From an uncultured Chitinophagaceae bacterium (lineage in GTDB: Bacteria; Bacteroidota; Bacteroidia; Chitinophagales; Chitinophagaceae), in the NCBI GenBank assembly GCA_936908745.1, contig CAKZFX010000011.1, positions 1 through 64,000 on the forward strand: a DNA stretch of 64,000 nt, read 5' to 3'. The notes under the pieces are model-generated. The model ran no database searches. It was not told where the DNA came from and was given only the letters and a program-made list of their open reading frames with translations. Made by a program: the position numbers and the translations under genes. Positions 17,896 through 24,041 of the stretch are shown here, piece by piece (the first letter of the stretch is position 1; the number at the start of each line of letters is the position of its first letter).

Positions 17896-17903
17896 CAAAG
17901 CTA
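17896..17903 (-). promoter_or_regulatory. -7 element, DUF4198/receptor operon
   Basis: The minus strand reads TAGCTTTG, a match to TAnnTTTG. No TTTG is found 19 bp upstream; instead the iron-region motif begins about 30-40 bp upstream. This is compatible with an activator-dependent promoter. Confidence 0.45.
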
Positions 17904-17930
17904 TTGACGGGTAAAAAAGCAGCCTTTCAA

Positions 17931-17978
17931 AATCGGGAAAAGGGTTTACGCAAAGCGAAAACTGACGCGGGGGTGACA
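17931..17978 (-). promoter_or_regulatory. Iron-region motif, copy upstream of the DUF4198/receptor operon
   Basis: TTTACG (17945), AAACTGAC (17959) and TGACA (17974) have the same 8- and 7-bp spacers as the copies at 14303 and 18448. It is preceded by AAATCGGGAAAAG (17930-17942), a 13-mer that also occurs in the direct repeat upstream of the third TonB receptor (46561-46573). Confidence 0.7.
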
Positions 17979-18046
17979 GACCGCCAAATTTTTAGTGCCG
18001 CCCTATGAATAAGGCGGCACTTTCCACATTTTAATGTATGAATCGC

Positions 18047-18382
18047 TTAGGATTGCTTGTTGAATAAACTCATCAATTCTATCGAACGGAGTTCCGAATC
18101 GGCAGCATCGAGCATGGAAAGAAATTCGGTCAGTTCACGCTGACTTAATAATAGTTTCATTCCCTCGCAAGGCGTTGGGATAATAATGTTGCGCAGGTTT
18201 TCCTTTTCGCCCGGTGTATGCTCATCGGCAATGCGCTGCAGCCATTCTTTAAAAGAGGCAAAATCATCGTACGTAAACGTGATCACCAGGTTGTTGTAAC
18301 CCATTTGCAGCTTTTCACATTCCTCGCAACGAACCACGTAGCCAATACTGTTGTCATGAAATAAAGTCTGGTAGTAACACAT
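18047..18382 (-). CDS. Small protein, DUF6686-like
   Basis: A 111-residue protein without signal peptide. The start MCYYQTLFHDNSIGYVVRCEECEKLQMGYNNLVITF has a CxxC pair that could bind metal; the second half has the helical repeat LLLSQRELTEFLSMLDAADSEL. The layout agrees with what I know of the DUF6686 family, found near HmuY-type loci in Bacteroidota. Function unknown. The presence of the shared motif 65 bp upstream puts it in the same candidate regulon as the receptors. Confidence 0.55.
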   Translation of the reverse strand: MCYYQTLFHDNSIGYVVRCEECEKLQMGYNNLVITFTYDDFASFKEWLQRIADEHTPGEKENLRNIIIPTPCEGMKLLLSQRELTEFLSMLDAADSELRSIELMSLFNKQS

Positions 18383-18436
18383 GCCCTTTGCTTTTTACAA
18401 ATATGCTTTGCTTGCTGCAGCATTGCCACCGAGATA

Positions 18437-18481
18437 GGGAAACTGATTTTACGAAAAGTGGAAACTGACGTTGGGCTGACA
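18437..18481 (-). promoter_or_regulatory. Iron-region motif, copy upstream of the DUF6686-like gene
   Basis: TTTACG (18448), AAACTGAC (18462) and TGACA (18477) repeat the spacing of the other two complete copies. Here the tandem nature is clear: GGAAACTGA occurs at 18438 and again at 18460, exactly 22 bp apart. Confidence 0.7.
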
Positions 18482-18512
18482 AAAAGAAAGGCCGCCCGTG
18501 GACGACCTTCTC
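18480..18512 (-). terminator. Probable terminator, imperfect stem
   Basis: On the minus strand AAGGTCGTCC pairs with GGGCGGCCTTT (two G-T wobbles) and is followed by CTTTTTG. It is 170 bp past the stop of the lipoprotein gene at 18682, and also abuts the motif copy. Confidence 0.5.
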
Positions 18513-18528
18513 TTGATTTTATTTTTTT

Positions 18529-18660
18529 ACCACATACCTGCCTGCCGGCAGGCAGGGGATCATAGGCGCATAGAAACACATAGATTTTTATGGAACTACC
18601 CTTTGCTGATGATTTTTTCTTTTCTATGTGAAACCTATGTTTCTACTGTTTTTATGTGGT
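18529..18660. repeat. Intergenic inverted-repeat element, ACCACATA...TATGTGGT
   Basis: A 132-bp unit bounded by ACCACATA and its inverse TATGTGGT, with internal runs of CATAG and CTATG words. It contains a 20-bp perfect palindrome (18537-18556, CCTGCCTGCC then GGCAGGCAGG). Related units lie at 21895, 26494, 26701 and 36619. It fills the gap between the DUF6686-like and lipoprotein genes. Confidence 0.65.
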
Positions 18661-18681
18661 TAATTTTTCTTAGCATATAGG

Positions 18682-19155
18682 TTAGTAGTTACATTGTGTT
18701 TTCGACAACACTATGTCTTTCCCAAATTGCAAGGCGCCCGGGTTTTTAAAAACCATTTTGCCGTCTTTTTCTTCCACATCACCATATCCTTCAGTAGCCG
18801 TTCCGTCTTTTATCAAAAACGCCACCTGTCTTGTGGATTCTTTGCCTTCGGACATAAAACGGTAGTCGGCAAACAAGGTATCGCCTTTCATCACGCCTTC
18901 GTACTCGCCTTTGTTATCATCTTTTTCTTTCCAGTTATACTGCAAGGTTCCTGTCACCACTTTTTCAAACACATCCACTTTCATTTGTACGCTATCGCCA
19001 TTCGATGTGCTGGCATAGCAAGAAGACACCGGCATCATCGTTGTGTTTTCCGGCCCTTTGATCGTATCGGTATTGGTTTCCTTGTTTGTTGCCTGGTCAT
19101 GGCAGGCAGACAGTAACAGTAAACCCGCAGCAGCGGCCATCATCATTTTTTTCAT
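18682..19155 (-). CDS. Small lipoprotein of unknown function
   Basis: A protein of about 157 residues. The signal peptide MKKMMMAAAAGLLLLSAC ends in a lipobox Cys, so it is lipid-anchored. The mature part contains SCYASTSNGDSVQMKVDVFEKVVTGTLQYNWKEKDDNKGEYEGVMKGDTLFADY, a beta-rich pattern seen in several Bacteroidota lipoproteins of unknown role. The frame runs 81 nt further upstream through a terminator hairpin, so the start at 19155 is preferred. Confidence 0.65.
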   Translation of the reverse strand: MKKMMMAAAAGLLLLSACHDQATNKETNTDTIKGPENTTMMPVSSCYASTSNGDSVQMKVDVFEKVVTGTLQYNWKEKDDNKGEYEGVMKGDTLFADYRFMSEGKESTRQVAFLIKDGTATEGYGDVEEKDGKMVFKNPGALQFGKDIVLSKTQCNY

Positions 19156-19169
19156 GTAAGTATTTTTAG

Positions 19170-19203
19170 ATAAAAAATAAGGCCACCCGCAGAGGATGGC
19201 CTT
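19170..19203 (-). terminator. Terminator of the DUF4920 gene
   Basis: On the minus strand AAGGCCATCC pairs with GGGTGGCCTT and is followed by ATTTTTTA, 22 bp past the DUF4920 stop. Confidence 0.75.
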
Positions 19204-19225
19204 GCTATAAAACGATTTGCAATAA

Positions 19226-19708
19226 TTATTCCACAACCACGATGCCCGTAGCTAATACACGCACTTCTTTTTTAGGTTGTGTGATCGCATCAATTTCCTG
19301 TTGTGGTTTTTTAGCATCTTCTGCGTAGTGTTTCAATTCTGCCACCGAAGTTGTTTTCATTTTTACTTCACCATCAATCACTACTGTTTTACCAATCGCC
19401 GCTACCGGTACGAAGAAACCGTAGTCTTTCATTTTCACAAAAGCTTTTTCACCGTTTTCCAGTTCCAATGAAACCCAGCATCCTTTTTTAGGACAAACGT
19501 CCAGCACTTTTGCTTTGATTTTTGCTGTTGCCATGTCAGGTGCGCCTGCATTCAGTTTGGCAGCCACATCCGTCAGTTTCACTGCATCATTGAGGTTGGT
19601 TACTTTTTCGCCATAGAAATCGCCAACGTTCGCATCGCCAGCCGGTGGTTGTGCATTAGCCACTAAACCGAAGCCAGCAACAAGTGCAGCGAGGAAGATT
19701 TTTTTCAT
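19226..19708 (-). CDS. DUF4920 family periplasmic protein
   Basis: This 160-residue protein has a signal peptide (MKKIFLAALVAGFGLVANAQ). The conserved centre is KAKVLDVCPKKGCWVSLELENGEKAFVKMKDYGFFVPV, which is the DUF4920 signature with two Cys five residues apart in CPKKGC. These proteins are thought to adopt an OB-like fold; the role is unknown, and a metal or redox function is suggested only by the Cys pair. A TATCTTTG -7 element lies about 35 bp upstream (19743-19750), so it is probably transcribed separately from the cytochrome gene. Confidence 0.8.
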   Translation of the reverse strand: MKKIFLAALVAGFGLVANAQPPAGDANVGDFYGEKVTNLNDAVKLTDVAAKLNAGAPDMATAKIKAKVLDVCPKKGCWVSLELENGEKAFVKMKDYGFFVPVAAIGKTVVIDGEVKMKTTSVAELKHYAEDAKKPQQEIDAITQPKKEVRVLATGIVVVE

Positions 19709-19742
19709 ATCCGGGGTTTTAAGAGGTTTGATTAATGGATGT

Positions 19743-19750
19743 CAAAGATA
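19743..19750 (-). promoter_or_regulatory. -7 element of the DUF4920 gene
   Basis: Minus strand TATCTTTG matches TAnnTTTG; no good -33 TTTG is found 19 bp upstream. Confidence 0.4.
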
Positions 19751-19772
19751 GATTTTACGGGCAAATAGTTGC

Positions 19773-20837
19773 TTAGTCTGGCAAAATAGGCTCCGTAAAT
19801 GACTCAGGTTTTACAGAAATGGCTTTCAGAAAAGCCTGTAAATCTGACAGTTCGCCTTTGTTGAGGTGCAGCATGCGCTGCGGGCCACCATAAGGCGAAG
19901 GCGACATCTTATTATATACCACCAAAACATCTGACAGGTGCTTAAAATGGCCGCCATGGCCCCAGGGGCCTGTCCTGGCCACATCCCGCAGCGAGGGTGT
20001 CTTGAATTTGCCCTGGTCTTCCGGTTTGCGGGTCTGCTTTGACAATCCGTCATCCCCGTCCGTCGAAAAGATGCTTTTGTGAAATTTATTATCGGTAAAC
20101 AAAGGCCCGTTGTGACAGCCCATACAGTTGGCCCTGGTACGGAAAATATGCAAGCCCCTCAGTTCTGCTTTTGTCAATGCATTGCGTTTGCCTTCCAAAA
20201 ATTGATCAAAACGGGTTTTGCCGCTGACCACTGTTTTCTCAAAGCTGGCGATGGCCAAAGCAATACGATCGGGATCGATACGGGGATCGCCAAAAGCGGA
20301 ATCAAATAATGGTTTGTAACCTTTTACCTGTCTTAGTTTAAAAGGCAGTTCCCGCATATCGCCATGCATTTCGCTTTCGCTGTTGATCGGCGCAAAAGCC
20401 TGGTCTTCGAGGTCTCTTGCACGTCCATCCCAAAAAAGTTTTTTATAAAACCATGTGTTTTGAATGGTAGGCGAGTTGCGTTTGTTCAACGTGCCTTCAT
20501 GACCCAGCGATTTTTCATGTCCGTCTGTCCAGTTCAGTTCCGGCCGATGACAGGTGGCGCAACTTATTTTTCCGGATCCGCTTAGCCGTGTATCAAAGAA
20601 TAATGTTTTGCCCAGTTCAATCAGCGGCCGCAGCGAATCCATTTTTTCTGCCAACGGACTTTGTGGCAATACACCGAGTTCTTTCCAATCTACTGCGCCA
20701 TCTGTAAAAGGCGTTGGCCATTCAGAAGGCGGTCTTGAATAGATACGGCGCAGGTTTTCTGCTTCGCTTTCTTTACTGAAAGAAACAGAAATAATGATGA
20801 CAGTTAATAAGGATAGTATGACAGCAGCTTTTCGCAT
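19773..20837 (-). CDS. Di-heme cytochrome c peroxidase (MauG/CcpA family)
   Basis: A protein of about 354 residues with an N-terminal membrane/signal segment. Two heme c attachment motifs are visible, CATCH (about residue 95) and CMGCH (about residue 240), as in bacterial di-heme peroxidases that reduce hydrogen peroxide in the periplasm. Further family marks are LFFDTRLSGSGKISCATCH, NSPTIQNTWF, FWDGRARDLEDQA and KTPSLRDVARTGPWGHGG. The start at 20837 shares one base with the TGA of the SET gene (TGATG), so the two are translationally coupled; the frame could open 33 nt earlier. Confidence 0.9.
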   Translation of the reverse strand: MRKAAVILSLLTVIIISVSFSKESEAENLRRIYSRPPSEWPTPFTDGAVDWKELGVLPQSPLAEKMDSLRPLIELGKTLFFDTRLSGSGKISCATCHRPELNWTDGHEKSLGHEGTLNKRNSPTIQNTWFYKKLFWDGRARDLEDQAFAPINSESEMHGDMRELPFKLRQVKGYKPLFDSAFGDPRIDPDRIALAIASFEKTVVSGKTRFDQFLEGKRNALTKAELRGLHIFRTRANCMGCHNGPLFTDNKFHKSIFSTDGDDGLSKQTRKPEDQGKFKTPSLRDVARTGPWGHGGHFKHLSDVLVVYNKMSPSPYGGPQRMLHLNKGELSDLQAFLKAISVKPESFTEPILPD

Positions 20838-21271
20838 CAGATAAAACCACGGCAGTTTTTGGCGCCACATTTACAAGGCAATGTGCCTTCGTGGTGTGTT
20901 TCGCCATAGTCGCAACTCAACTCCTCTCCTTTCCTGATATTTTTCAATGCATAAAATTCCACACGGTCTTTCATCACCCGCATAAAGGTGTTGGGATCGC
21001 AGGAGTGATTGATAAAACGCATATCATTTGGGTTGGCCGAAGCATTCAATGCTAAATCATTGTCCAGTTCCACGCAGTTGATCACTTTGAGGTCTTTGAT
21101 CAGCCGCATGGCTTCTTTCATGGTAATGATGACGCCACCGAGGTCGCCGATCTTTTTTCGTGCAGGGATCGCCTGTTGCGCATAAGCGCCTTGACCGGCA
21201 ATTTTACTTTTCGCCACTTTTACAGGATAGTGAATCCTGTATTCCGGCGTTATGATGGTTTGTTTAGGCAT
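20837..21271 (-). CDS. SET-domain protein, lysine methyltransferase-like
   Basis: This 144-residue protein is almost only a SET domain. It has KVAKSKIAGQGAYAQQAIPARKKI at the front, the S-adenosylmethionine/active-site motif RFINHSCDPNT (about 95-105), and GEELSCDYGETHHEGTLPCKCGAKNCRGFI with a post-SET CxC...C cluster. SET enzymes methylate lysine side chains, classically on histones. In bacteria the targets are mostly unknown. It overlaps the nitroreductase gene by 8 bp and the peroxidase gene by one base, so the three form a tight operon. A possible target in this genome is the H1-like Lys-rich protein at 4149, but this is speculation. Confidence 0.88.
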   Translation of the reverse strand: MPKQTIITPEYRIHYPVKVAKSKIAGQGAYAQQAIPARKKIGDLGGVIITMKEAMRLIKDLKVINCVELDNDLALNASANPNDMRFINHSCDPNTFMRVMKDRVEFYALKNIRKGEELSCDYGETHHEGTLPCKCGAKNCRGFI

Positions 21272-21845
21272 CGATCCAGGTTATTTTTTCTTCCAATGGT
21301 TTTCTTGCAGCGCCTGTGGATGGAAGGGCCACATAGCCAATATAGAAAAAGCCCAGCAGTTTATCGTTTTCGCCTAAACCAAAGTAAGCTTTTGCTTCTT
21401 CCTTGTACGTAATACCGCCGGTGGTCCAGTAGCCGCCGAGTCCATAGGCTTCTACTGACAAGTAAATATTCTGCACGGCACAAGCGACGGCTTCGATATC
21501 TTCTATCTCGGGGATGTTTTTATTGGCAGAGCGTTTCATACCAATAGCAATGATATGCGAGGCTTTCAACGGGTTGGTTTGCAGTTTGCCAAATGTGATC
21601 TCTTTGAAGTTGTCGCCCGCCAGTTCTTTATAGAGTTCGCTTTGAAAGCTTGCGAGTTTTTTTAAACCTTCGCCGCTGAATACGGTAAAGTGCCAGGGTT
21701 GCTCCTTGCCATGGTTGGGCGCCCATGTAGCGTTGACCAGTATTTCTTTTATAATAGCGTCGTCTACTTTTTTAGTAGCGTCCAGTTGATCGGGGAACGT
21801 GGAGCGGCGTTTTCTTATCAGTTCATTTACTTGTATAGCGTCCAT
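21264..21845 (-). CDS. Nitroreductase family protein
   Basis: A protein of about 193 residues of the FMN-dependent nitroreductase fold. Typical marks are the FMN-binding RKRRSTFP near the start, ATWAPNHGKEQPWHFTVF, and the C-terminal AVACAVQNIYLSVEAYGLGGYWTTGG. Such enzymes use NAD(P)H to reduce nitro groups, quinones or flavins; the physiological substrate cannot be inferred. Start chosen at MDAIQVNELIRKRR; the frame runs 15 nt further. It is the first gene of the operon with the SET and peroxidase genes, overlapping the SET start by 8 bp. Confidence 0.88.
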   Translation of the reverse strand: MDAIQVNELIRKRRSTFPDQLDATKKVDDAIIKEILVNATWAPNHGKEQPWHFTVFSGEGLKKLASFQSELYKELAGDNFKEITFGKLQTNPLKASHIIAIGMKRSANKNIPEIEDIEAVACAVQNIYLSVEAYGLGGYWTTGGITYKEEAKAYFGLGENDKLLGFFYIGYVALPSTGAARKPLEEKITWIDA

Positions 21846-21894
21846 TCTTTTTTTGTGCAAAAATAGCTGGCTTTACTCCAAATAGTTTGTTTTT

Positions 21895-22004
21895 AACCAC
21901 GGAGAGCACAAAGAAAAAAATCACACGAAGAACACAAAGTATTTTTGCTATAAAGACATTGTGTTCCCTGTGCCACTCACTGTGAATTTTGTGGTTTCTT
22001 TGCC
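21895..22004. repeat. Intergenic inverted-repeat element, ACCACGGAG...TTGTGGTTT
   Basis: Starts AACCACGGAGAGCACAAAG with further CACAAAG words and ends with the inverse GTGGTTTCTTTG. It is related in style to the units at 18529, 26701 and 36619. No gene is seen in the 215 bp between the nitroreductase and ferritin genes. Confidence 0.55.
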
Positions 22005-22036
22005 TTCTTCCACCCGGCTAACTGTCCAAAAAATGG

Positions 22037-22044
22037 TATCTTTG
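22037..22044 (+). promoter_or_regulatory. -7 element of the ferritin gene
   Basis: TATCTTTG matches TAnnTTTG and lies 17 bp before the ATG, giving a very short leader. No -33 TTTG is found at 19 bp. Confidence 0.45.
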
Positions 22045-22060
22045 TATCAAAACCAATACT

Positions 22061-22561
22061 ATGCTAAGTAACCCCATACAGGAAGCGCTGAATAAACAGG
22101 TACAAATGGAAGCCGAATCTTCGCAGGCTTATTTAGCCATGGCTTCCTGGGCTGAAATACAACCCGGTTTGGAAGGCGTTACCGAATTTTTCTACAAGCA
22201 ATCTGATGAAGAACGTGTGCACATGCTGAAATTGCTTCGTTATATCAACGAAAGAGGCGGCTTTGGAATCGTGCCGGCGCTGGCGCAACCGATTGTAACG
22301 TTCAAAAGCCTGAAAAATGTGTTTGATGAATTTTTGAAACATGAGCTGAAGGTGAGCGACAGCATTAATGACCTTGTGCATTTGTCGCTGACAGAGAAAG
22401 ATTATGCGACCCATAATTTCCTGCAATGGTATGTGAATGAGCAGATAGAAGAAGAAAGAACCGCCCGCACGCTGAATGATAAACTGGAACTGATCGGCGA
22501 CGACCGCAGCGGTCTCTATCTTTTTGACCGCGACATTTTGAATTATCGCGGAAAAGAATAA
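22061..22561 (+). CDS. Ferritin
   Basis: A 166-residue non-heme ferritin (FtnA type), which oxidises and stores iron in a 24-subunit shell. The ferroxidase ligands appear as QMEAESSQAYLAMASWAE (first Glu), FFYKQSDEERVHMLKLLRYINERGG (ExxH), and LTEKDYATHNFLQWYVNEQIEEERTA (third site and the QxxE motif). Length is standard. It has its own promoter and terminator. Its closeness to the iron uptake region and to the iron-dependent ribonucleotide reductase is suggestive only. Confidence 0.92.
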   Translation: MLSNPIQEALNKQVQMEAESSQAYLAMASWAEIQPGLEGVTEFFYKQSDEERVHMLKLLRYINERGGFGIVPALAQPIVTFKSLKNVFDEFLKHELKVSDSINDLVHLSLTEKDYATHNFLQWYVNEQIEEERTARTLNDKLELIGDDRSGLYLFDRDILNYRGKE

Positions 22562-22582
22562 GTAAAAAACCGTATTTATACA

Positions 22583-22606
22583 GGGGCGCCGATGGCGCCT
22601 TTTTTA
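22583..22606 (+). terminator. Terminator of the ferritin gene
   Basis: GGCGCC, loop GAT, GGCGCC and TTTTTT lie 24 bp after the ferritin stop. Confidence 0.85.
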
Positions 22607-22739
22607 TTTCCCCCTCTCATACGGATTTCTGAATTTTTGTTCGGTAAATCTATCCACAGCCTGTGCAGAAGTCACGCCGCCCCTTTTTTGTGAAGTGAGT
22701 AAATTCGTTGCCAGTTCTTGAAATAGTTAATGATGGCGC

Positions 22740-22915
22740 AGGCAACGGATCCTTCTGTTGGCTTGCTTAATAGGGAACCGTGTGTAAATCACGGGCTGTC
22801 GGGCAACTGTAAGTAACACGAACATTTACCGATCTCAACTCCATTGTTTCGCCACGGCGGAATGAGAAGGAAAGGTAAAATGGTTATAAGCCAGGAGACC
22901 TGCCTCCATTAATTA
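22740..22915 (+). promoter_or_regulatory. Adenosylcobalamin riboswitch upstream of nrdB-nrdA
   Basis: The core elements appear in order: TAATAGGGAA (22768), GTGTAAATCACGGGCTGTC (22782), CAACTGTAAG (22804), GCCACGGCGG (22851), GAGAAGGAAAGG (22864), and the B12 box AAGCCAGGAGACCTGCC (22888-22904). These are the hallmarks of the cobalamin riboswitch. It ends about 130 bp before the nrdB ATG, so it should turn down expression of this reductase when adenosylcobalamin is plentiful. The rest of the 474-bp gap has the ferritin terminator and no gene. Exact ends are approximate. Confidence 0.92.
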
Positions 22916-23035
22916 TTGTTTTGAACCTTCCCGTAAAAGGTGCAGACAAAAGATCAATCTCTAAAACTTTCTCAGTAAGTTATCGAGTCCTTGTCTCTTG
23001 TCGTGCCGCATTGTTAATCGTTTTAAATAAATAAC

Positions 23036-24007
23036 ATGCAGTACGAAAATGAAATTTTATTGAAGGAAAACAAAGACCGCTTTGTGATCCTGCCTATCAA
23101 TTATCCCAAAGTGTGGGAACAGTATAAGCGCCATGAAGCCAGCTTCTGGACAGCCGAAGAGATTGACCTGAGCAGTGACCTGAAAGACTGGGCCTCCCTG
23201 AATGATGGCGAACGTCATTTTATTTCGCACGTACTGGCCTTTTTTGCTGCCAGCGATGGCATTGTGAATGAAAACCTCGCCGTGAATTTTATGAGCGAAG
23301 TACAGTTGCCGGAAGCAAGATGTTTTTATGGCTTCCAGATCATGATGGAAAATATCCATAGTGAAACCTATGCGTTGCTGATCGATACTTATATTAAAGA
23401 CGCACAGGAAAAACATAAACTGTTCCACGCTATCGACACCGTTCCTGCGGTAAAGAAAAAAGCGGAATGGGCCTTGCGCTGGATCGAGAACGGCAATTTC
23501 GCTGAACGCCTGGTTGCATTTGCAGCGGTGGAAGGTATTTTCTTCAGCGGCAGCTTCTGTTCTATTTTCTGGTTGAAGAAAAGAGGACTGATGCCCGGTC
23601 TTACGTTCAGCAATGAACTGATCAGCCGCGATGAAGGTTTGCATTGCGAGTTTGCTTGTTTACTGTACAGCATGTTGAACAGCAAACTGACAGAAGAAGA
23701 AGTAAAAGCCATTATCTGTGATGCAGTGACCATTGAAAAAGAGTTTATCACCGAAGCGTTGCCGGTGGACCTGATCGGTATGAACGCCAAGCTGATGCAA
23801 CAATACATTGAGTTCGTAGCCGACCGCTGGATCAGCGAACTGGGATACAGCAAAGTGTATAACACCGCCAATCCATTTGATTTTATGGAAATGATTTCGC
23901 TGGAAGGAAAAACAAACTTCTTTGAAAAAAGAGTGGGCGATTACCAGAAAGCCGGTGTAATGGCGAATAAAGATTCGCAGGTGTTTTCGACGGATGAAGA
24001 TTTTTAA
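23036..24007 (+). CDS. nrdB: Class I ribonucleotide reductase, small (radical) subunit
   Basis: The 323-residue beta subunit carries the di-iron centre that makes the radical for ribonucleotide reduction. Ligand motifs are visible: FFAASDGIVNENL (Asp), EVQLPEARCFYGFQIMMENIHSETY (Glu, radical Tyr, Glu and His), and later FAAVEGIFFSGSFCSIFWLKKRG and SRDEGLHCEF (Glu, His). The pattern EARCFYGFQ resembles eukaryotic-type R2. The C-terminus SQVFSTDEDF is the acidic-aromatic tail that docks in the alpha subunit. nrdA follows after 34 bp. The operon is under the cobalamin riboswitch, which implies a B12-dependent class II enzyme elsewhere in the genome. Confidence 0.95.
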   Translation: MQYENEILLKENKDRFVILPINYPKVWEQYKRHEASFWTAEEIDLSSDLKDWASLNDGERHFISHVLAFFAASDGIVNENLAVNFMSEVQLPEARCFYGFQIMMENIHSETYALLIDTYIKDAQEKHKLFHAIDTVPAVKKKAEWALRWIENGNFAERLVAFAAVEGIFFSGSFCSIFWLKKRGLMPGLTFSNELISRDEGLHCEFACLLYSMLNSKLTEEEVKAIICDAVTIEKEFITEALPVDLIGMNAKLMQQYIEFVADRWISELGYSKVYNTANPFDFMEMISLEGKTNFFEKRVGDYQKAGVMANKDSQVFSTDEDF

Positions 24008-24041
24008 GATTGACTACTACTAACCCCCAAATAGTTTGCCC

